From UBA7672 sp964529555 (GTDB taxonomy: Bacteria; Pseudomonadota; Alphaproteobacteria; Caulobacterales; Hyphomonadaceae), in the NCBI GenBank assembly GCA_964529555.1, contig CAZGWV010000090.1, forward strand, positions 1 to 13,383: DNA of 13,383 bases, written 5' to 3'. Every line of letters starts with the position of its first letter. The first letter of the stretch is position 1. The translations under genes and the position numbers were made by a program. The notes beneath the pieces are model-generated. The model was given only the letters and a program-made list of their open reading frames with translations. It ran no database searches and was not told the DNA's origin. Shown piece by piece: positions 8,938-13,383 of this stretch.

Positions 8938-8961
8938 GGGACGCTTGAATTCGTGCGTCCC
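8938..8961 (-). terminator. Stem-loop after the crotonase gene
   Basis: GGGACGC (8938-8944) and GCGTCCC (8955-8961) form a perfect 7-bp stem with a 10-nt loop containing GAATTC, 22 bases downstream of the crotonase stop on the minus strand. No U-tract follows. It sits in the 106-bp leader of the response-regulator gene, so it could terminate cdd-crotonase transcription or act as a dyad operator for the regulator gene. A second ACGGGGACG (8911-8919) is repeated 24 bases from AACGGGACG (8935-8943). Confidence 0.4.
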
Positions 8962-8982
8962 CGGCAAGACTGCGTTAAGGCG

Positions 8983-9855
8983 CTACTTGAATTCGGGCTC
9001 CGGCGCGAAGAGATCGGCCGGGAAGTCGTGCGCCACGCCGTTCGGGAATTTCGCGTCGCGCTTCTCCATGAAGGAGGCGATCCCCTCCTTCACGTCCGCC
9101 GACTGGCCGCGCGACTGGAGGGCGCGGCTGTCGATCCGGTGGGCGTCCATCGGATGCTCCGCGCCCATCATGCGCCAGATCATCTGGCGCGCGACGGCGA
9201 TGGAGACGGGGGAGGATTTTTCGGTGACCTTGTGCGCCAGCTCCATGGCGGCGGGCAGCAGGTCTTCGGGAGCGTGCAGCGACTGCACGAGGCCGCGATC
9301 CTTGGCTTCGTTCGCGTCGAAGACGCGGCCCGAATAGGTCCAGTCGAGCGCAGTGGGCACGCCGACGAGGCGCGGCAGGAACCAGCTGGAGCAGGCTTCG
9401 GGCGTGATGCCCCGGCGCGAGAAGACGAAACCGAATTTCGCGTTGGTCGAGGCGATGCGGAAATCCATCGGCAGCTGCATGGTGACGCCGACGCCCACCG
9501 CCGCGCCGTTCACGGCGGCGATCACGGGCTTGAGGCTGCGGAAGATGCGCAGCACGACGCGGCCGCCGCCATCGCGGCGGATGCCGTCATGGATGATCTC
9601 GTCGCCCGAGGCGCGCTTGGCGTAGTTAAACGTGTCGCCGCCCGCGATGCCAAGCTCGGCCCCGGCGCAGAAGGCGCGGCCGGAACCCGTGACCACCACG
9701 GCGCGGATGCTGTCGTCGGCGTCGGTCTTGTCGAACAGGTCGATCATCTCGCGCATGACCACGGGCGTGAACGTGTTCATCTTGTCCGGGCGATTGAAGG
9801 TCGCGACGGCGATCCCGTCCGTTACCTTGAGATCGAACATGGTGAAATCGGTCAT
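8983..9855 (-). CDS. Enoyl-CoA hydratase/isomerase (crotonase) family protein
   Basis: This is a 290-residue crotonase-fold protein likely acting on an acyl-CoA thioester. Family hallmarks are FNRPDKMNTF (20-29), the first oxyanion-hole strand GRAFCAGAEL (59-68) and the second KPVIAAVNGAAVGVGV (109-124), then FGFVFSRRGITPEACSSWFL (141-160). The two catalytic glutamates of classical enoyl-CoA hydratase (Glu144 and Glu164 in the rat enzyme) align with Thr125 and Phe145 and are absent. Instead Glu153 in TPEACSSW lies where the acidic residue of delta3,delta2-enoyl-CoA isomerases and PaaG sits (IPDCGG in PaaG). An isomerase or another crotonase reaction is therefore more likely than hydration. 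Its ATG overlaps the cdd stop as ATGA, implying translational coupling. A hairpin follows the stop. The exact substrate is unknown. Confidence 0.9.
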   Translation of the reverse strand: MTDFTMFDLKVTDGIAVATFNRPDKMNTFTPVVMREMIDLFDKTDADDSIRAVVVTGSGRAFCAGAELGIAGGDTFNYAKRASGDEIIHDGIRRDGGGRVVLRIFRSLKPVIAAVNGAAVGVGVTMQLPMDFRIASTNAKFGFVFSRRGITPEACSSWFLPRLVGVPTALDWTYSGRVFDANEAKDRGLVQSLHAPEDLLPAAMELAHKVTEKSSPVSIAVARQMIWRMMGAEHPMDAHRIDSRALQSRGQSADVKEGIASFMEKRDAKFPNGVAHDFPADLFAPEPEFK

Positions 9856-10271
9856 GTGTCTGTCCGCAGCTTGAAGGGAGTGGGAAGTAGACTGGAAAGC
9901 GGCATGGCGCCAACACCGTCGATCCAGACGGGGGCGTCCTCGGGCATCAGCTCCATCATCACCTGCCGGCACGCGCCGCAGGGCATACGGCCATTGTCGC
10001 CGGTGTGCGCGACATGATCGTCGCCCGCGCTGACGGCAAGGGCTGCGATGCGGACGCCGGGATGCATGGCGGTCGCCGAGAACATCGCCACGCGCTCGGC
10101 GCAGCAGGTGAGGCCATAGCTGGCATTCTCGATATTGGCGCCGAGGACGCTGGCGCCGTTCTCCAGCAGGACGGCTGCGCCGACGCGGAATTTCGAATAG
10201 GGGGCGTAGGCGCGCGTCCGCGCTGCGCGGGCCGCTTCGGCAAGCTGGCTGAGGGCGGAGGTATCTGGCAT
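9852..10271 (-). CDS. cdd: Cytidine deaminase
   Basis: Cytidine deaminase hydrolyses cytidine or deoxycytidine to uridine or deoxyuridine in pyrimidine salvage. The 139-residue length fits the small homotetrameric class. The active site is complete: Phe28 and Asn46/Glu48 (NIEN) for nucleoside binding, the zinc ligand Cys57 with the proton shuttle Glu59 (CAER), and the other zinc ligands Cys98 and Cys101 (PCGACRQ). The ATG at 10271 gives the normal N-terminus, although no good Shine-Dalgarno is visible. The gene overlaps the downstream crotonase by 4 bases (ATGA), an uncommon pairing of pyrimidine salvage with acyl-CoA metabolism. It is divergent from the methyltransferase gene. The identification is secure. 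Confidence 0.95.
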   Translation of the reverse strand: MPDTSALSQLAEAARAARTRAYAPYSKFRVGAAVLLENGASVLGANIENASYGLTCCAERVAMFSATAMHPGVRIAALAVSAGDDHVAHTGDNGRMPCGACRQVMMELMPEDAPVWIDGVGAMPLSSLLPTPFKLRTDT

Positions 10272-10318
10272 GGGTGTTTTGGTCTGCCGCTGATGGGCAG
10301 CGCACTGTGGAGACGGTT
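10272..10318. promoter_or_regulatory. Short divergent control region, cdd versus methyltransferase
   Basis: Only 47 bp separate the two divergent starts if the methyltransferase begins at TTG 10319. It contains overlapping small dyads, CTGCC...GGCAG (10284-10300) and CGCTG...CAGCG (10288-10302). The promoters of each gene must overlap this stretch or the neighbour's coding sequence. I cannot assign -35/-10 boxes with confidence. Confidence 0.3.
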
Positions 10319-10987
10319 TTGCAGCAAGGCAAGCAGGCTATCGCGACGCTGGACGAGGCGCGGGCGTTCATTCGCGCGAATACGCGGGTGACGGACCTGC
10401 CCGGCCTGCCGCTGCGCGTTTACCAGGCCGATGAGCTGACCCCGCTGTGGGAGGCGACCGAGAAAGACCTCGCGCGCGCCAATGTCGCCCCGCCCTTCTG
10501 GGCGTTTCCGTGGGCCGGCGGGCAGGCGCTCGCCCGGTATGTGACAGACCATCGGGACGAGTTTGCGGGCAGGCGTGTGCTGGATATCGCATCCGGCTCG
10601 GGGATCGTGGCGATTGCGGCGGCGCTGGCGGGAGCGGCGGAAGTCGCGGCCAACGACATCGACCCGATGTGCGAAGCGGCGATCAGCCTGAACGCGGAGA
10701 TGAATGGCGTGGCCATCCGCTATATCGCCGGCAGCCTGCTGGAGGGCGGGCCGCCGCCTTTCGATGTGATCGTGGCGGCGGACGTGTTCTACGAACAGCG
10801 CCCGGCGCAGATGTTCCGCGCCTTCCTCGAGCGCGCGCACGGGGCAGGCATCACGGTGTTCGCGGGCGATCCGGGCCGCACGTATTTCCCGCGCGACGCA
10901 TTCCGGCAGGTGGCCGAGTATGCCGTGCAGACCACGACCGAGATCGAGAACCATCCGATCCAGACCGCGCGTGTGTGGACGCTCTGA
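10319..10987 (+). CDS. ETF-beta lysine methyltransferase homologue (METTL20/ETFBKMT type)
   Basis: This is a class I SAM-dependent methyltransferase of about 222 residues. It follows the human ETFBKMT sequence closely as I recall it: PPFWAFPWAGGQALARY (58-74) matches the family's PYWAxYWPGGQALSRY; VLDIASGSG (87-95) is the SAM-binding motif I; AANDIDP (110-116) the acidic SAM-ribose loop; DVFYEQ (155-160) the post-motif II substrate region; GDPGR (183-187) the family's conserved GDPGRPxF. Known members methylate lysines of the electron transfer flavoprotein beta subunit near its recognition loop, and a bacterial (Agrobacterium) enzyme of this type is described. The start is uncertain: the frame opens at GTG 10274, but TTG 10319 has GGAG 6 bases upstream and puts FIRANTR at residues 17-23, as in relatives; GTG 10307 is a third option. 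It converges on the VOC gene with a 3-bp gap. Confidence 0.87.
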   Translation: MQQGKQAIATLDEARAFIRANTRVTDLPGLPLRVYQADELTPLWEATEKDLARANVAPPFWAFPWAGGQALARYVTDHRDEFAGRRVLDIASGSGIVAIAAALAGAAEVAANDIDPMCEAAISLNAEMNGVAIRYIAGSLLEGGPPPFDVIVAADVFYEQRPAQMFRAFLERAHGAGITVFAGDPGRTYFPRDAFRQVAEYAVQTTTEIENHPIQTARVWTL

Positions 10988-10990
10988 CGA

Positions 10991-11782
10991 TCAGGACAGC
11001 AGGAAGCGCACGCCGCACGCTTCGAAATACGGCTGGCCGCTGGCTTCGCCTGTGCGCGCCTTCTCGCGTGTGGCGTTCGCAAGGATCGCCTTGGCGTCGG
11101 CGCAGCGGAGGTAGACTTCGGTAAGACCTTCGCCGCGATCGTCGGCGAGCGGTTTGAAGACCGCCTGCGCGTTGTCGGTGTTCATCACGCGGACGGTCTT
11201 GCCGGCATCGAGCAGCGGCCGGCGCAGGATAAGCCCCCACCGCCCGGCGGTCGCTTCAGGATCGTCGCACTGCATGGCGGCGCCTGTGATGACGATGCCG
11301 GGATTGGCTTTTGCCTGCCAGGCAGGGCCGGCCCAGTGATATCCGCCCATCGTGTCCTCGGCGCCTGAGTGGCGGTCGATGGAGAGGAGACAGCCGCCCG
11401 TGTCGCGCGGATGCAGATGGATGGCTTCCGACCAGATTGTCTCATCGCCCGAATGCAGGTCCTGCACGATGCGGACATTCATCGCCTTGAAATGCTCGCG
11501 CCGGGCGTCGAGATCGTCGCAATCGAGAATGTACATATAGCCGCCATCGCCCTTGCGGCGCGTGAGATAGCGGCCGGCGGCGGTGTCGCTGGCGGGGTCC
11601 TTCGGCGCGACGACTTCGAGGAACGATCCGCCCAGCGCCCACAGCGCATTGTGCAGGCCGTACTTGCCGACGCCCGGATCGCGATAGCAGACCTCGGTTC
11701 CCAGTATCGCCGTGAGCTTTGCCTCGACCGGCGCAAGATCGCGCGCAACGAGGCAGATCTGGCGTAGCCTCAGATATCCCAT
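10991..11782 (-). CDS. VOC/glyoxalase-fold family protein
   Basis: This is a 263-residue protein of the vicinal oxygen chelate superfamily, probably with two fused beta-alpha-beta-beta-beta modules. The first spans about residues 5-105 (RQICLVARDLAPVEAKLTAI, then LGGSFLEVVAP, then YMYILDCDDLDARREHF). The second spans about 155-263 (IVITGAAMQCDDPEATAGRW, then VFKPLADDRGEGLTEVYLRC). Gln8 and the Glu of FLEVV occupy places where the fold usually carries metal ligands. The family includes glyoxalase I, extradiol dioxygenases and resistance proteins; the sequence does not say which reaction applies here. The start at 11782 has a strong GGGAGGG 5-6 bases upstream, better than the in-frame start at 11812. 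It lies 39 bp downstream of the LysR gene on the same strand, so the two are probably co-transcribed. Confidence 0.85.
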   Translation of the reverse strand: MGYLRLRQICLVARDLAPVEAKLTAILGTEVCYRDPGVGKYGLHNALWALGGSFLEVVAPKDPASDTAAGRYLTRRKGDGGYMYILDCDDLDARREHFKAMNVRIVQDLHSGDETIWSEAIHLHPRDTGGCLLSIDRHSGAEDTMGGYHWAGPAWQAKANPGIVITGAAMQCDDPEATAGRWGLILRRPLLDAGKTVRVMNTDNAQAVFKPLADDRGEGLTEVYLRCADAKAILANATREKARTGEASGQPYFEACGVRFLLS

Positions 11783-11821
11783 GGCGCCCTCCCAGGCATA
11801 AGCGACCTTCAACGGTTCGCG

Positions 11822-12736
11822 TCAGCGGTTCTGCGGTCTTCCCTCGATCATATGCCGAAGAGCGGACGTTCGCGAAGCGATGAAATCGCTGAAGGCGCGA
11901 ACATGGGGAAGATTGCGCAATTCCTCGCGCGTGATGAGCAGCAGCGCGTGGTCGGCCTCGTCGAACGTGAAGCAGCGCACGAGCGTGGGATCGAGTTCGC
12001 CCAGCACGCATGGCAGCGGGCCGCAGCCCAGGCCGCTGCGGATGGCGCCTGCAATATTGAGAATGGACGAGGAAGCCTGGCGAATGACCGCGCCATTGGT
12101 CCGCGCCTGCTTCATGAAATCAGGGTCGAAGCGCGACAGGTGGCCCGAGCCCGCGATGAGCGGATGATTTGCCATCTGGTCTGGCGCCGTTGGGTGGCCG
12201 TTCTCTTCGACATAGGCCTTCGAGGCGTAGATGGCCCACTTGCCGGTCGCGAGCCGGCGGACGACCACACCGTCGTTCAGCGGCTCCGCATCCACCGTCG
12301 CCGCGCGCAAGGCGATATCCGCTTCGCCGCGCGAGAGGTCCATCTTGCGGTCGGTGATGATCGTCTCGACCTGCACGACGGGGAAGCGCAGGGTGAATTC
12401 ACGCAGCCACGGGGTCAGCAGGCAGTCGGCCAGCACATCGTTGGTGGTGACCCGGATCATGCCCAGCAGGTTGCGGCTGCGCTGGGCGACCATACGGCCG
12501 AATCCCTCGACCTCGGTTTCGACCCGCTCGGCGCTCTGCACCATCGCAGCCCCCAGCTCGGTCAGCCGGTATCCCCCTGCGGTCTTGTCGAACAGCTTCT
12601 CGCCGAGAGCTTCTTCCAGGGCTGCAATCCTGCGGGCCACCGTCGTCTGATTAACGGCCAAAATCTTGGCTGCGGACAAGGTGCTGCCGCTTTTCGCGAC
12701 CGCAAGAAAATGCCGAAGATCGCCCCACTCGAACAT
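11822..12736 (-). CDS. LysR-type transcriptional regulator
   Basis: This is a 304-residue LysR-type regulator. The N-terminal winged helix-turn-helix covers about residues 5-65 (LRHFLAVAKSGSTLSAAKIL, then VNQTTVARRIAALEEALGEKLFDKTAGGYRLTELG). A linker helix follows to about 90, then the effector-binding domain (about 90-295). Length and architecture are typical. The start MFEWGDLRHF matches the usual N-terminus of this subgroup, but no Shine-Dalgarno precedes it, so the mRNA may be nearly leaderless. The gene is divergent from the glutathione S-transferase gene and upstream of the VOC gene. Together with the inverted repeat at 12756-12778 this suggests autoregulation and control of the divergent GST, the classical LysR arrangement. 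The inducer is not predictable from sequence. Confidence 0.93.
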   Translation of the reverse strand: MFEWGDLRHFLAVAKSGSTLSAAKILAVNQTTVARRIAALEEALGEKLFDKTAGGYRLTELGAAMVQSAERVETEVEGFGRMVAQRSRNLLGMIRVTTNDVLADCLLTPWLREFTLRFPVVQVETIITDRKMDLSRGEADIALRAATVDAEPLNDGVVVRRLATGKWAIYASKAYVEENGHPTAPDQMANHPLIAGSGHLSRFDPDFMKQARTNGAVIRQASSSILNIAGAIRSGLGCGPLPCVLGELDPTLVRCFTFDEADHALLLITREELRNLPHVRAFSDFIASRTSALRHMIEGRPQNR

Positions 12737-12745
12737 TCCGCGTTA

Positions 12746-12778
12746 TGCAATAATGCCGAACGCTCTGCAATAGTTCGG
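12746..12778. promoter_or_regulatory. Probable LysR operator in the divergent LysR-GST region
   Basis: CCGAAC (12756-12761) and GTTCGG (12773-12778) are perfect inverted arms separated by 11 bases, the spacing of the LysR-type T-N11-A recognition dyad. Interleaved with it, TGCAATA occurs twice (12746-12752 and 12766-12772) exactly 20 bp apart, about two helical turns. The dyad ends about 20 bases upstream of the LysR start codon, where a bound regulator would block its own promoter. Confidence 0.55.
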
Positions 12779-12895
12779 ATTGAGACGCGGTGCGACAAGC
12801 CGTACTTCAGACCTGCGGATGAGATGTCAAAAGACACCGCCGAAGCAGAAGACTACTCAAGAAGACGACGCCAAATCGTACGAGCGACCTCCGCC

Positions 12896-13383
12896 ATGAC
12901 TCCCCCGGCCCCTTCCAGGATCACATCTCCCCCTCCACCTCGGAAGGCGCCGGGGATTCTCCGGCTGCATTACGATCCGGCTTCCACGACCTGCCGTCCG
13001 GTCATCCTGTTCGCCTCCGAATCCGGCATCGACCTCGATTTCAACCTGATCGATCTGTTCTCCGACGAGAACCGTTCGGACTGGTATTCGCGCCTCACCG
13101 CGAACCAGGCCGTGCCCCTGCTTGAGCACGACGATTTCGTCCTGAGCGAAAGCTCGGCGATCCTGAAATATCTCGCCGACCTGATCGACAGCCCCGCCTA
13201 TCCGAAGGAGCTGAAGGCCCGCGCCCGCGTCAACGAGGCGATGGACTTCTTCAACACCTACATCATGCGGGACTTCGTCTACGGCCTCGTCTATGCGCGC
13301 GTGCTGGCGCATTACCGCATGGCGGGACAGGCCCAGCAGCAGTTCATCGCCCTGCACGAGCCGCGCGCCACGCGCCGCCTGCG
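12896..13383 (+). CDS. Glutathione S-transferase family protein (3' end outside window)
   Basis: This is the first 162 residues of a cytosolic glutathione S-transferase; the gene continues past the window. The thioredoxin-fold N-terminal domain starts near residue 21 (ILRLHYDPASTTCRPVILFA), where Ser/Thr of DPAST is a candidate for activating the glutathione thiol. It contains NQAVPLLEHDD, which supplies the cis-proline glutathione site, and LSESSAILKYLADL, the Glu-Ser that binds the gamma-glutamyl group. The all-helical C-terminal domain begins around residue 107 (ELKARARVNEAMDFF). The overall style resembles theta-like/bacterial GSTs. The first 20 residues are proline-rich, an unusual extension for a GST. 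An in-frame ATG at 12824 with GGATGAG just upstream would lengthen it by a further 24 residues. It is divergent from the LysR gene, and that regulator probably controls it. Confidence 0.9.
   Translation, partial: MTPPAPSRITSPPPPRKAPGILRLHYDPASTTCRPVILFASESGIDLDFNLIDLFSDENRSDWYSRLTANQAVPLLEHDDFVLSESSAILKYLADLIDSPAYPKELKARARVNEAMDFFNTYIMRDFVYGLVYARVLAHYRMAGQAQQQFIALHEPRATRRL

Noticed and set aside
12857..13357. A minus-strand open frame opposite the GST gene
   Set aside because: It is antisense to a recognisable GST and has no family features.

Overview
The window is GC-rich, gene-dense chromosomal DNA from a Gram-negative bacterium, most likely an alphaproteobacterium. The pointers are a UvrB with the long basic N-terminal extension that I associate with that class, a bacterial homologue of the ETF-beta lysine methyltransferase, a receiver-only response regulator with an FFGPDRRR-type tail, and a TonB-dependent receptor of the kind common in Caulobacterales, Hyphomonadales and sphingomonads. 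An aquatic Caulobacterales/Hyphomonadales origin is a guess. I see no tRNA, rRNA, CRISPR, transposase, integrase or prophage gene. Thirteen protein genes fill almost all the space, and the longest gap is 248 bp.

Layout. Positions 1-2198 (minus) hold uvrB, cut off at its 3' end by the window edge. Upstream of it on the same strand lie a TonB-dependent outer-membrane receptor (2274-4484) and two tandem paralogous glycine-zipper lipoproteins (4733-4924 and 5093-5287). A divergent intergenic region follows. The plus strand then carries an exported MORN-repeat protein (5473-6801) and pyruvate kinase (6894-8303). Convergent to pyk, on the minus strand, are a single-domain response regulator (8373-8876), a crotonase-fold enoyl-CoA hydratase/isomerase (8983-9855) and cytidine deaminase (9852-10271). 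The last two overlap by ATGA. Divergent from cdd is the ETF-beta lysine methyltransferase homologue (10319-10987). Convergent to it is a two-gene minus-strand unit: a LysR regulator (11822-12736) followed by a VOC/glyoxalase-fold protein (10991-11782). A glutathione S-transferase (12896 to the window end, truncated) diverges from the LysR gene across a control region with a clean inverted repeat.

How the genes may work together. The best functional cluster is LysR-VOC with the divergent GST, which looks like a regulated detoxification module. The crotonase-family protein and the ETF-beta methyltransferase homologue both point to fatty-acyl-CoA oxidation, although they are on opposite strands with cdd between them. 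The envelope genes (receptor, two lipoproteins, MORN protein) lie together, but the sequence does not prove a shared function.

I did not find a clearly new multi-gene system. The most unusual items are the exported MORN protein, with its cysteine-containing N-terminal domain and 11-12 repeats, next to the duplicated glycine-zipper lipoproteins; the crotonase whose two hydratase glutamates are replaced; and a set of strong stem-loops without U-tracts after several minus-strand genes.
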